Below are positions 31,011 through 38,335 of a stretch of DNA of 50,021 nucleotides, one piece after another. The stretch comes from Thermoanaerobacterales bacterium (GTDB lineage Bacteria; Actinomycetota; Acidimicrobiia; Acidimicrobiales; JACDCH01): contig PKRH01000007.1 of NCBI GenBank assembly GCA_017577565.1, forward strand, positions 1 to 50,021, read 5' to 3'. The translations under genes and the position numbers were made by a program. Under the pieces are notes generated by a model, which saw only the letters and a program-made list of their open reading frames with translations, was not told the origin of the DNA and did no database searches. How positions within the stretch are numbered: the first letter of the stretch is position 1; every line of letters starts with the position of its first letter.

Positions 31011-31034
31011 TTCTTCTAGCGCACGCTAGAAGAA
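31011..31034. promoter_or_regulatory. perfect inverted repeat operator between DUF2249 and membrane protein genes
   Basis: TTCTTCTAGCG, a 2-base spacer (CA), and CGCTAGAAGAA: 11-base perfect arms in an AT-rich patch that stands out from the GC-rich surroundings. It lies 15 bases from the plus-strand GTG and 44 bases from the minus-strand ATG. The binding protein is unknown; no regulator gene is adjacent. Confidence 0.65.
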
Positions 31035-31048
31035 ATAGGGAGAGGCAC

Positions 31049-32383
31049 GTGGTTGTCCAGACGCAACCCGCCCCACGAACCGCACCGGCGCCGCCGTCCG
31101 TGCCCGTGCCCGGCGAGTCGGTGCCGCCGCCGTCGGTCCCGCTGAGCTTCCTGGCCGCCGCCGGCCTCGGCCTCTCGCTCTTCGGGCTGGCCGTGTGGTT
31201 CGCGGCCGACCGCATCGTGACGTCGCCGGCCCACCCCGGCGCGCTCGCCGCGGTGCACGTGGGCATGCTCGCCTTCCTCACCACCGCCGTCCTCGGGGCG
31301 GCGCACCAGTTCACGCCGGTGGTCGCCCGCCGGCCCCTGCGGTCGGTGACCGTCGCCCGGGTGACCTTCGTCGGCATGGTGGCGACGGCGTGGCTCCTGC
31401 CGTCCGGCTTCGCCCACGGTCCCGAGTCGCTCGTCGCCGCCGGCGGCGTGACGGGCGCGGTGACGGTGCTGCTCGCGGCGTGGAACCTGTCCGGGCCGCT
31501 GTCCGTCCGCGGCCGGGGCGTGCCGCTCGCCGGCCTGCGGCTGTCGGTGACCTACCTCGTCGCCACCGTCGCCTTCGGCGTCGTCTACGCCTTCGACCGC
31601 CAGGCGGCCTGGTTCCCGCTGCTGCCGCACCGGGTGCTCGCCCACGCGCACGTGGGGCTGCTCGGCTGGCTCGGCCTCACCTACGTGGCGGTGGCCGAGA
31701 AGCTGTGGCCGATGTTCCTGCTCGCCCACCGGCCGCGGGCCCGGGAGGGGGCGTGGGCGGTCGGGCTCGTCGGCGCCGGGGTGCCGCTGCTCGCCGCCGG
31801 GCTGCTGTTCGCCGCACCGGCCGTGGCGTGGCCCGGCGGGCTCGCCGTCGGCGCCGGGCTGGTCTGCCACCTCGTGTCGCTCGTCCAGGTCGTCCGGCAC
31901 CGCCGCCGGCCCCTCGAGCTGCTGCACGGGTTCCTGTTCGCGTCGGCCGCGTTCCTCGTCGTCGCGGTCGCGTTCGGCGCCGCCGCGGCGCTGCTGCCGG
32001 TCGACACCCCGACCCGGACCCGCCTCGTGACGGCCGAGGTCGCCGCCCTGGCGGCATGGCTGGGGCTTGCCGTCATCGGCCACGCCCACAAGATCGTGCC
32101 GTTCATCGCGTACAAGGCCCTGCGGGCGCGGGGCGTCACGACCGGGCGGTCGGGCCGGCCGCTGCTCTTCGCCGACCTGCTCCACCGGCCCACCGCCCGG
32201 CTCACCCTGGCGGTGGCGGCGGCCGGGTACCTCCTCGCGGTGGCCGGGGCCGCGGCGGCGTCGCGCGACGTCCTCGCCGTGGGCGGCGCCACCGTCGCCG
32301 CCGCCGGCGTGCTGGTCACCGCCAACCTCGCCATCGGGCCCCGCCGGGCCGTGCGCGCCGGCGGGGCCGCGACGTCGTCGTAG
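31049..32383 (+). CDS. His-rich polytopic membrane protein, heme-copper-oxidase subunit I/NnrS-like
   Basis: A 444-residue protein with about twelve membrane segments. Histidines sit inside or at the ends of several: HVGMLAFLTTAVLGAAHQFTP, HRVLAHAHVGLLGWLGLTY, LLHGFLFASAA and VIGHAHKIVPFIAY. The HAHVGLLGW and HAHKIVPFIAY patterns resemble the metal- or heme-ligand helices of NnrS and of cytochrome oxidase subunit I relatives, suggesting heme binding and a role in NO or oxygen chemistry. The GTG at 31049 has GGGAG at 6-base spacing. The MIP18 gene follows 10 bases later, so the two are an operon. Confidence 0.8.
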   Translation: MVVQTQPAPRTAPAPPSVPVPGESVPPPSVPLSFLAAAGLGLSLFGLAVWFAADRIVTSPAHPGALAAVHVGMLAFLTTAVLGAAHQFTPVVARRPLRSVTVARVTFVGMVATAWLLPSGFAHGPESLVAAGGVTGAVTVLLAAWNLSGPLSVRGRGVPLAGLRLSVTYLVATVAFGVVYAFDRQAAWFPLLPHRVLAHAHVGLLGWLGLTYVAVAEKLWPMFLLAHRPRAREGAWAVGLVGAGVPLLAAGLLFAAPAVAWPGGLAVGAGLVCHLVSLVQVVRHRRRPLELLHGFLFASAAFLVVAVAFGAAAALLPVDTPTRTRLVTAEVAALAAWLGLAVIGHAHKIVPFIAYKALRARGVTTGRSGRPLLFADLLHRPTARLTLAVAAAGYLLAVAGAAAASRDVLAVGGATVAAAGVLVTANLAIGPRRAVRAGGAATSS

Positions 32384-32393
32384 GGAGGTCACC

Positions 32394-32732
32394 GTGATCG
32401 ACCCGTCCACCGCCGATCCGCAGGCCGAGTCCCGGCGCGAGGCGGCGCTCGCCGCGCTCGGCGACGTCTGGGACCCCGAGCTGGGCCTCGACGTCGTCTC
32501 GCTCGGCCTCGTCTACGACGTGCGGGCCGAGGACGACCGCGTCGAGATCGACATGACCCTCACGACCCCGGGCTGCCCCGTGTCCGAGCAGCTCCCCTCC
32601 GAGGCCGAGTCGGCCGTGCGCGCCGCGCTGCCGGGGGTGGAGGTGACGGTGAACGTCGTGTGGGACCCACCGTGGACGCCGGAGCGGCTGTCGCCGCTGG
32701 CGCTCGAACGGCTCGGGTTCCGCCGCCGCTGA
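32394..32732 (+). CDS. MIP18/DUF59-family iron-sulfur assembly protein
   Basis: A 112-residue protein (DPELGLDVVSLGLVYDV; MTLTTPGCPVSEQL with the conserved Cys; VNVVWDPPWTPERLSP) of the SufT/PaaD-like group that helps mature iron-sulfur proteins. The C-terminal WDPPWTPERLSPLALERLGF is characteristic. The GTG start has GGGAGG at 6-base spacing and is 10 bases after the membrane protein stop. It probably supplies or repairs metal sites of the neighbouring proteins. Confidence 0.92.
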   Translation: MIDPSTADPQAESRREAALAALGDVWDPELGLDVVSLGLVYDVRAEDDRVEIDMTLTTPGCPVSEQLPSEAESAVRAALPGVEVTVNVVWDPPWTPERLSPLALERLGFRRR

Positions 32733-32966
32733 GGCGCGCCGGCTCGGTCGTCGGCGAGAGCTCGAGTGAGCAGTACGGCGGGTAGCTCACCGTGCCGAGT
32801 CCGGCGACTGTCGAGGCTCCCCTTGCGCTGCCGCTTCTGACGTCTCGCGCGCCGGCTGACGTCGACAAACGTGACCCTTTTGTCAGGCGAACACTATGAG
32901 CGGGGCACCACGGCGGCAGGCGAGGCGACGAGCGGCCCGCACCGCAGTGCGGGAGGGAGGTACCCC
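32733..32966. other. non-coding leader of the acidic protein gene
   Basis: A 234-base gap with lower GC than its surroundings. It holds a weak dyad (GTGAGC-N13-GCTCAC, 32766-32790), a direct repeat of GCGCGCCGGCT (32734 and 32847), and GGGAGGGAGG at 32951-32960, the ribosome-binding site for the TTG start. I see no gene in it. Confidence 0.5.
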
Positions 32967-33827
32967 TTGTCGATCCACGGGCGAGACGTTGCGGACTCGG
33001 GTGGCGCGTACGACGGGTTCGAGGCACTGCGCCCTTTTCGCGATGACGCGGGCCAGGTCATGGGTGGCTACGTCGCGGCCGAGCTTGACGACGTCGAGGA
33101 GGACAACCCAGCACTCTTGACGCCGGTGCGGACGCGCCGCTCGTTCGCGGTGCCTCCGCTCAGCGACTACGTGCATGCGGTGCTCGACGCGTGGCAGGAG
33201 CGTTGGGGCGAGCTGGACTCGTGGCAGCGATCGCGGTTCTTCCACCATCGCGCCATCTGGGAGCTGACGAGATACCCGGAGGTGATCGTCCTCCGAGCTG
33301 TACGCAGGGTGCGCAGGCTCGACGAGGCGTTGGCTCTCGTCCGCGCCTGGGCTGAAGGGGACACCCGACTCGACGACGACCCTGACGACCTCGTCGAGCC
33401 GCAGCTAGAGGTGGTCGAGGAGGACGACGAGGGACAGGACGAGCACGAGGAGGGGGAGGAAGACGGGGACGACGACGAAGACGACCGCGACGAGGAGTAC
33501 GACGACGAAGAAGAAGAGTCGGTCGTCGACCTCATGTCGATGGACGATCTGTACGTCTCCTACGAAGCCGCATATGACATCCTCGAAGACATCTGCGCCG
33601 ACCTCCTCGAGGCTGAGGGTGCCGAGGACGTCGTGTTCCACGCGGCGCTGGGGCGCATCTCGGTCGATGAAGCGTGCCGAGAGCTGAACAACCTCCTTGC
33701 CCACTACAGCTATGTCAGCGATGCTTCCGTCGAACCTGAACGGGTCAGGCAGGCGATCAAGTACGTCAGGCAAACGTTGCACCCTGACCTCGAGCTGAGC
33801 ATGGACGAGTGCCGCGACGACTGGTAG
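32967..33827 (+). CDS. highly acidic hypothetical protein
   Basis: A 286-residue protein not recognised. The N-terminal half includes a helical, Trp- and Arg-rich region (HAVLDAWQERWGELDSWQRS; RAVRRVRRLDEALALVRAW). It is followed by about 45 residues that are almost all Asp and Glu (roughly residues 150-190), and a C-terminal helical domain (YEAAYDILEDICADLLEAEG, LNNLLAHYSYV, IKYVRQTLHPDLEL). The TTG at 32967 was chosen because GGGAGGGAGG is six bases upstream. Codon use is clearly less GC-biased than in flanking genes (GAA, GCA, CAT, TAT are frequent), suggesting acquisition. No mobility genes are nearby. Confidence 0.7.
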   Translation: MSIHGRDVADSGGAYDGFEALRPFRDDAGQVMGGYVAAELDDVEEDNPALLTPVRTRRSFAVPPLSDYVHAVLDAWQERWGELDSWQRSRFFHHRAIWELTRYPEVIVLRAVRRVRRLDEALALVRAWAEGDTRLDDDPDDLVEPQLEVVEEDDEGQDEHEEGEEDGDDDEDDRDEEYDDEEEESVVDLMSMDDLYVSYEAAYDILEDICADLLEAEGAEDVVFHAALGRISVDEACRELNNLLAHYSYVSDASVEPERVRQAIKYVRQTLHPDLELSMDECRDDW

Positions 33828-33871
33828 CCGGCCTCCGCCTGCCCTGGTCATCGAGCGCACAAGATCTGGTG

Positions 33872-33918
33872 ATCGGCGACGAGGGTCGCCAACGTTCAGT
33901 GGACGTCGCCTCGCCGAT
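33872..33918. terminator. nested hairpin between convergent genes
   Basis: ATCGGCGA and TCGCCGAT form outer 8-base arms. Inside, GGCGAC-GAGG-GTCGCC forms an alternative inner hairpin (33875-33890). It lies between the acidic protein stop (33827) and the convergent cyclase stop (33921). Confidence 0.45.
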
Positions 33919-33920
33919 GT

Positions 33921-34592
33921 TCAGTCGCCCGGCACGGCCACGAAGGCCCGGACGGGGAAGGTGGCCATCCCCGCGACCTTGACCGGCACGGCGGTGAAGG
34001 TCGCCGCGGGGGCGTCCGGCACGGCGTCGAGGTTGCAGAGGTGCTCGACGACCGGGATGCCGGCGCCGAGGAGGATCGTGTGGGCGGGGCGCTCGCCGGT
34101 GGCGGTGCCGTCGATGTTGATCGAGTCGATGCCGACCAGGCGGGCCCCGGCGTCGACCAGCGCCCGGGCCGCGTCGGCGGTCAGGTGGGGGTGGCCGCCG
34201 GCGCCGTAGGCCTCGGTGCCCCAGTGGCGGCTCCACCCGGTGCGGACGACGACGGCCCGGCCGGCCAGCTCGTGCCCGTCGAACGCCGTGGCGTCGATCG
34301 CCGGGCCCGCCGCGTCGACGAGCGTGAGCGGCACCATCGCCACCTTCTCCAGCGGCAGGTCGGCGAGGTCCCAGCCGTCCCGGTGGCGGTGGGCCGGGGT
34401 GTCGAGGTAGGTGCCGGTGTTGGCCACCATCTCGATGCGGCCGATCTGGAACTCCGTGCCGGGCGCGTACGTGGCGTGCGACGCCTCCCAGGTGAGGTGG
34501 TCGGTGATCCGGGGGCCGGGCAAGCCGGGGTAGGTCGTCATCCCGTCGGTGACGACGTGGCTCACGTCGATCAGGCGCATCGGCCCCATCAT
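33921..34592 (-). CDS. cyclase-family (kynurenine formamidase-like) protein with altered metal motif
   Basis: A 223-residue protein of the cyclase/formamidase family, which hydrolyses amides or lactones with two metal ions. The family motif HxGTHxDxPxH is present as NTGTYLDTPAH: both leading histidines are replaced (Asn and Tyr), while Asp, Pro and the last His remain. Other conserved segments are SHVVTDGMTTYPGLP, VVRTGWSRHWG and GIDSINID. Similar NTGTYLD proteins exist, so this is likely a subfamily with a changed metal site. Three in-frame ATGs (34592, 34589, 34580) are possible. The regulator at 34642-35484 lies 49 bases upstream on the same strand. Confidence 0.85.
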   Translation of the reverse strand: MMGPMRLIDVSHVVTDGMTTYPGLPGPRITDHLTWEASHATYAPGTEFQIGRIEMVANTGTYLDTPAHRHRDGWDLADLPLEKVAMVPLTLVDAAGPAIDATAFDGHELAGRAVVVRTGWSRHWGTEAYGAGGHPHLTADAARALVDAGARLVGIDSINIDGTATGERPAHTILLGAGIPVVEHLCNLDAVPDAPAATFTAVPVKVAGMATFPVRAFVAVPGD

Positions 34593-34641
34593 GGCGGCGG
34601 CGTCCCGCCGGAGCCGGTCGGATATCGGCCCCGAGCGCCCG

Positions 34642-35484
34642 TCAGCCGACGGCCCGCAGTCCGCCCGCGGCGTCCCGGCGCAGCTGGTCGAACGCGTCGG
34701 CCGTGGCGTCGTCGGCGGGGACGAGCACGACGAGCTGCTGGGCCCCCGGCGGACCGACCTCCAGGACCTCGCGCTCGAACCGCAGGTCGCCCGCGTCCGG
34801 GTGGCGCCAGCGCTGGACGCCGCGGCGGGGCACGTCGTAGAGGCGGACGCGGGAGGTGAACTCGTCGCCGGCCGCCTCCTCCATCTCGGCGATGAACCGC
34901 TCGACCCGCTCGGTCGCCGGTCCGAGCGTCAGCTCGATGACCCGCTCGTCGGCCACCGCGTCCCAGTCGGGGAACAGCTCCCGGGCCCGCTCGTCGGTGA
35001 ACACGAAGCGCGTCAGGTTCGGCGCGGGCGGATCGAGCAGACCGGACGGGCCGGCCAGCAGCTCGAACCCGCTCGTGTGGGCGAGCACGTCCCCGAGCCG
35101 GTTGGTCACGAGGGCGACCCCCGGCTCGAGCTGGTCGATCACGGCGCGGAGCGTCGGCCGGACCTCCACCTCGACGTCGCTGAGCACGGCGACGCAGGTG
35201 GATGCGCCCGCCTTGGCCAGCTGCCGCAGGTGCCACCGCTCGGTGGCGTCGAGGCGGAGGGCGTCGGCGATCATGTTCACGACCGGCGGGGACGGGTTGC
35301 GGTCGCGGCCCTGCTCGATGCGGACGAGGTACTCGACGCTGATGCCGGCGAGCGCCGCCAGCTCCGACCGCCGGAGGCCGGGGACCCGGCGCCGCGCCCC
35401 CCGGGGGAGGCCGACCGCCTCCGGCGGGGTGGCGTCGCGCTTCGCACGGATGAAGTCACCGAGCGGCGTACCCACGGGGGTCAC
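34642..35484 (-). CDS. XRE-family regulator with MmyB-like ligand-binding domain
   Basis: A 280-residue transcription factor. The helix-turn-helix spans about residues 35-80 (GLRRSELAALAGISVEYLVRIEQGRD). Residues about 105-270 are a PAS-like MmyB domain (VTNRLGDVLAHTSGFELL, RFVFTDERARELFPDW, RWRHPDAGDLRFEREVLEV), thought to bind lipids or small hydrophobic ligands. Such regulators usually repress an adjacent divergent oxidoreductase; here that is the FMN reductase at 35589. The GTG start is at 35484. A 7-base inverted repeat lies in the 104-base divergent gap. Confidence 0.92.
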   Translation of the reverse strand: MTPVGTPLGDFIRAKRDATPPEAVGLPRGARRRVPGLRRSELAALAGISVEYLVRIEQGRDRNPSPPVVNMIADALRLDATERWHLRQLAKAGASTCVAVLSDVEVEVRPTLRAVIDQLEPGVALVTNRLGDVLAHTSGFELLAGPSGLLDPPAPNLTRFVFTDERARELFPDWDAVADERVIELTLGPATERVERFIAEMEEAAGDEFTSRVRLYDVPRRGVQRWRHPDAGDLRFEREVLEVGPPGAQQLVVLVPADDATADAFDQLRRDAAGGLRAVG

Positions 35485-35519
35485 TGTACGGGGACACCCG
35501 GGCGACCCGCGGGACGGAA

Positions 35520-35540
35520 GGTGGCCGTGCGAGGGCCACC
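35520..35540. promoter_or_regulatory. operator-like inverted repeat between regulator and FMN reductase
   Basis: GGTGGCC-N7-GGCCACC, a perfect dyad in the divergent gap of the XRE/MmyB regulator and the FMN reductase gene. It is a candidate binding site for that regulator. Confidence 0.45.
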
Positions 35541-35588
35541 CTCACCGCGGTCTGGTTGCCGGGGCCCGGCGGGCGGAGGGTGACGCCC

Positions 35589-36194
35589 ATGACCACCGCA
35601 AGCACCACACCGCTGAACCTCGTGATCGTCGTCGGCAGCGTCCGGGAGGGCCGGTTCGGCCCGGTGGTCGCCGACTGGGTGGCCGACCGGGCCCGCGAGC
35701 ACGGCGAGTTCAAGGTCGAGGTCGTCGACCTGGCCGACGTCGAGCTCCCGCTGTCGCTGCCGGCGGTGCCGCCCAAGGGAACCGACCACTACCCGCGGCC
35801 GGCGGGCATGGCCGAGCTGACCGCACGCCTGGAGGCGGCCGACGCGTTCGTGCTCGTGACGCCGGAGTACAACCACAGCTTCCCGGCGTCGCTGAAGGCG
35901 GCGATCGACTGGCACTTCACCCAGTGGGCGGCCAAGCCGGTCGCGCTGGCCAGCTACGGCGGCCCGTCGGGCGGTCGCCACGCCATGCTGCACCTCGAGA
36001 ACGTGCTCACCGAGCTGCACGCGGTGACGCTCCGCGACCGGCTGGCCTTCCCCAACTACTTCGAGACCTTCGAGGACGGGCGGCCGCTCGACCCCGAGGC
36101 GGCGTCGTACGCCACGACGATGCTGGACGAGCTGGCCTGGTGGGCCCGGGCCCTGCGCGACGCGCGCGCTCGGTCGCCCTACCCGGGCGGCTGA
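35589..36194 (+). CDS. NADPH-dependent FMN reductase family protein
   Basis: A 201-residue flavodoxin-fold reductase using FMN and NAD(P)H on quinones, azo compounds or flavin. Motifs are VIVVGSVREGRFGPVVADW (FMN phosphate loop), VLVTPEYNHSFPASLKAAIDW (the signature PEYN) and YGGPSGGRHAMLHLENVL. The length is normal. The ATG at 35589 follows GGAGGG. A strong hairpin follows the stop. Control by the divergent MmyB-type regulator is likely. Confidence 0.94.
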   Translation: MTTASTTPLNLVIVVGSVREGRFGPVVADWVADRAREHGEFKVEVVDLADVELPLSLPAVPPKGTDHYPRPAGMAELTARLEAADAFVLVTPEYNHSFPASLKAAIDWHFTQWAAKPVALASYGGPSGGRHAMLHLENVLTELHAVTLRDRLAFPNYFETFEDGRPLDPEAASYATTMLDELAWWARALRDARARSPYPGG

Positions 36195-36201
36195 GGTGCG
36201 G

Positions 36202-36243
36202 GCCGGCCCGGTGCGGTGGTCGCGGCGTCCGCACCGGGCCGGC
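36202..36243. terminator. strong bidirectional hairpin
   Basis: GCCGGCCCGGTGCGG and its exact complement (15-base arms) with a 12-base loop, between the convergent FMN reductase (stop 36194) and DUF2332 (stop 36255) genes. Confidence 0.7.
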
Positions 36244-36254
36244 GGCGCCGGCCG

Positions 36255-37364
36255 TCAGTCGCCGGCCAGCCAGGCCAGCCAGCGGCCCCGGCCGTAGCAG
36301 CGGCCGACGGCCTCGGGGCGCACCGCCGGCCCGTCGACGACGGCGACGCCGACGATGCTGTGGCCCGAGGCGGGGCGGTCGCCAAGGGTCGGGACCTCGG
36401 GCGCCACGCCCACCCCCTCGACCGACACCCAGGCGACCGGCCGCCCGGCGGCGGCCGCGCGCAGCTCGTCGAGGAACCGCCGGCGGCGGGCCGGCGTGAG
36501 CGCCGACAGCGCCCAGGTCGTGGTCACGACCGGCAGAGCGCCGGCGGGCACCCGGGCGACGGCGTCGCCGACCAGCGCGACGGGATCGCCCGCCAGCAGC
36601 TCCGGCGGGTCGGCCGCCACCAGCGCCACCTCGGCGTCCAGCCGCGCCCGCAACTCGGGCCGGTCGGGCCACAGGCAGGCCCGCAGCCACCGGACGTCGT
36701 CGGGGTCGGTGACGTCCAGCGGCGTGCGGTCGACGCCGATGCGGGCGACGACCGGGGGGACGGGCGCCGTCGGGACGGGGCGGTCGCCGACGACCTCGGC
36801 CGTCAGCTGCACCGGCGAGGCCGGATCGCCGAGCGACCGCCCGTCGCTGTAGGTGACGCCGACCCGGTCGACGGCGAGGTCCAGCCCCGCCCCGCAACCG
36901 ATGTCGACCAGGCCGATCGCCTCGGCCCCGGCCCGGCGCGCCGCGGTCGCCACCGCCGGGTGGAGCACGGCGCCGTGGCCGGTCTCGTCGGCCCGGACCG
37001 GGCGGCGGGCGGCGACGACCGCGACGGCCTCGGCCATGTCGACCAGGGCGTCGACCGCGGCCCGAGCCGCCGCCTCGGCGTCGCCGGCGGCGTAGGCCGC
37101 GGCGAGCGCGGGCGCCCGCCCGGCGAGGGCGAGGTCGTGCAGGGCGGCCAGGACGACCCGCGGCTGCCGGCGCCGGGCCGGCAGGGCCTCGATCGCCCGG
37201 CGGGCCGCCGCCGACTCCGACAGGGCGAGGGCGACACGGGCCGACAGCGGCGACGCCTCGGCCACCTCGCCCTCGGCGAACCGCCGGTAGGCCTGCGCCG
37301 GCGACGAGCGACCGCCGGCGGCCTCGGTGCGATCGCCGCCCGAACCCGAACCCGCGTCCGTCAC
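36255..37364 (-). CDS. DUF2332 family protein
   Basis: A 369-residue actinobacterial protein of unknown function. The central segment LVDIGCGAGLDLAVDRVGVTY resembles a methyltransferase motif I, and TTTWALSALTPARRRRFLDELR and VSVEGVG follow, so a SAM-methyltransferase-like fold is plausible. The GTG at 37364 is 9 bases downstream of TACGCT, another leaderless-type start. It is transcribed away from the crcB pair. Confidence 0.85.
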   Translation of the reverse strand: MTDAGSGSGGDRTEAAGGRSSPAQAYRRFAEGEVAEASPLSARVALALSESAAARRAIEALPARRRQPRVVLAALHDLALAGRAPALAAAYAAGDAEAAARAAVDALVDMAEAVAVVAARRPVRADETGHGAVLHPAVATAARRAGAEAIGLVDIGCGAGLDLAVDRVGVTYSDGRSLGDPASPVQLTAEVVGDRPVPTAPVPPVVARIGVDRTPLDVTDPDDVRWLRACLWPDRPELRARLDAEVALVAADPPELLAGDPVALVGDAVARVPAGALPVVTTTWALSALTPARRRRFLDELRAAAAGRPVAWVSVEGVGVAPEVPTLGDRPASGHSIVGVAVVDGPAVRPEAVGRCYGRGRWLAWLAGD

Positions 37365-37373
37365 GGGATCGGG

Positions 37374-37379
37374 AGCGTA
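37374..37379 (-). promoter_or_regulatory. -10-like hexamer, DUF2332 gene
   Basis: On the minus strand TACGCT sits 9 bases before the GTG at 37364. Confidence 0.35.
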
Positions 37380-37412
37380 GGCCGGTCCGCCGGTGCGGCA
37401 GGCTGGGCCGGC

Positions 37413-37829
37413 ATGTCGGCGCTGTGGGATCGACACCGGGCTGGTGCCGTCGCCGCAGGCGGCGCGCTCGGCGCGACCGTCCGGTGGGGCGTGGTCGGCG
37501 CCGTCGAGGCCGGCCTGTTCCCGTGGCCGGTGCTCGCGCTCAACGTCGTCGGGTCGGCCCTGCTGGGTGTGCTGCTCGCCGAGGAGTGGCGCCACCCGCG
37601 GGCGCGGCTGCTGCTGCACGACCTCGGCGGGATCGGCTTCTGCGGCGGGCTCACGACCTTCTCGACGTTCGCCGTCGAGATCGTCCAGCTGGTACGGGAC
37701 GGCCACCCGGTGACGGCGGCGGCCTACGCGGTCACGTCGGTGGCCACGGCCCTCGCCGCGCTCCTCGCCGGCGCCGCCGCGCTCCGCCGCGTCCGCCCCC
37801 GGACCCGCCCGCTCGAGGAGGCGCCGTGA
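37413..37829 (+). CDS. crcB: fluoride ion channel CrcB/Fluc, first subunit
   Basis: Small four-helix membrane protein of 138 residues that forms a dual-topology fluoride export channel. Signature features are GALGATVRWG, LNVVGSALLGVLLAEEW (pore Asn) and the phenylalanine-box motif GFCGGLTTFSTFAVEI. The basic C-terminal tail (RRVRPRTRP) differs from the partner. The ATG follows a CAGGCT hexamer by 8 bases. Its stop overlaps the next GTG (GTGA). Adjacent oppositely charged copies usually form a heterodimer. I found no fluoride riboswitch in the 48-base leader. Confidence 0.93.
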   Translation: MSALWDRHRAGAVAAGGALGATVRWGVVGAVEAGLFPWPVLALNVVGSALLGVLLAEEWRHPRARLLLHDLGGIGFCGGLTTFSTFAVEIVQLVRDGHPVTAAAYAVTSVATALAALLAGAAALRRVRPRTRPLEEAP

Positions 37830-38173
37830 TCACCGCGGCCGCCTTCCTCGCCATGGCGGCGGTCGGCGCGCTGGCCCGGGCCGAGGCGGGCCGGCGCTGG
37901 AACCGCCCCGACGGGTTCCCCCACGGCACGCTGGCCGTCAACGTCACCGGGTCGTTCGCGCTCGGCCTGCTCGTCGACGCCACGCCCCCGTTCGCCACGG
38001 TCGTCGGCGTCGGCGCGCTGGGTGCCTACACGACGTTCTCCAGCTTCGCCCGGGACGCGGTCGCGCTCGCCGAGGCGGGGCGACGGCGGGCGGCGACCGC
38101 CTACGTCCTCGCCTCGTGCTGTGGCGGCACCCTCGCCGCCGCGCTCGGCATCGCCCTCGCCTCGGCGGCGTGA
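37826..38173 (+). CDS. crcB: fluoride ion channel CrcB/Fluc, second subunit
   Basis: Partner subunit of 115 residues with the same plan: VGALARAEAGRRWN, AVNVTGSFALGLLV (pore Asn) and GALGAYTTFSSFARDAV (phenylalanine box). It is shorter and lacks the basic tail, consistent with the inverse membrane orientation expected of a heterodimer. The GTG start overlaps the upstream stop by 4 bases, which suggests coupled, equal synthesis. Confidence 0.93.
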   Translation: MITAAAFLAMAAVGALARAEAGRRWNRPDGFPHGTLAVNVTGSFALGLLVDATPPFATVVGVGALGAYTTFSSFARDAVALAEAGRRRAATAYVLASCCGGTLAAALGIALASAA

Positions 38174-38188
38174 GACCGGCCGGGTGGA

Positions 38189-38335
38189 TCAGCCCGTCTC
38201 AGCCGGGCGCGCGTCGGCCGGGGTCGGCTCGCCGGCGCCGTCCTGGAGCGACTCGAGGTGGGCGAGGTGCTTCTCGCCCCAGTCGCCGAGCGGCTCGAGC
38301 GCCTCGTTCAGCGACTCGCCGAGCGGCGTGAGCGC
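38189..38335 (-). pseudogene. C-terminal remnant of an HxlR-family regulator
   Basis: Directly after the stop codon of the upstream dehydrogenase and in the same frame, 48 codons read ALTPLGESLNEALEPLGDWG, then EKHLAHLESL, ending at a TGA. This matches the conserved C-terminal end of HxlR proteins (LTPLGxSL...L..WG..H). The DNA-binding helix-turn-helix is absent: the upstream part is replaced by the dehydrogenase gene. It has no start codon of its own. A dyad like the one beside the intact HxlR gene at 28628-28649 survives upstream of the dehydrogenase, so the regulator was probably lost by truncation. Confidence 0.75.

Noticed and set aside
37365..37412. Fluoride riboswitch ahead of crcB
   Set aside because: The leader is only 48 bases and I could not find the conserved pseudoknot segments.
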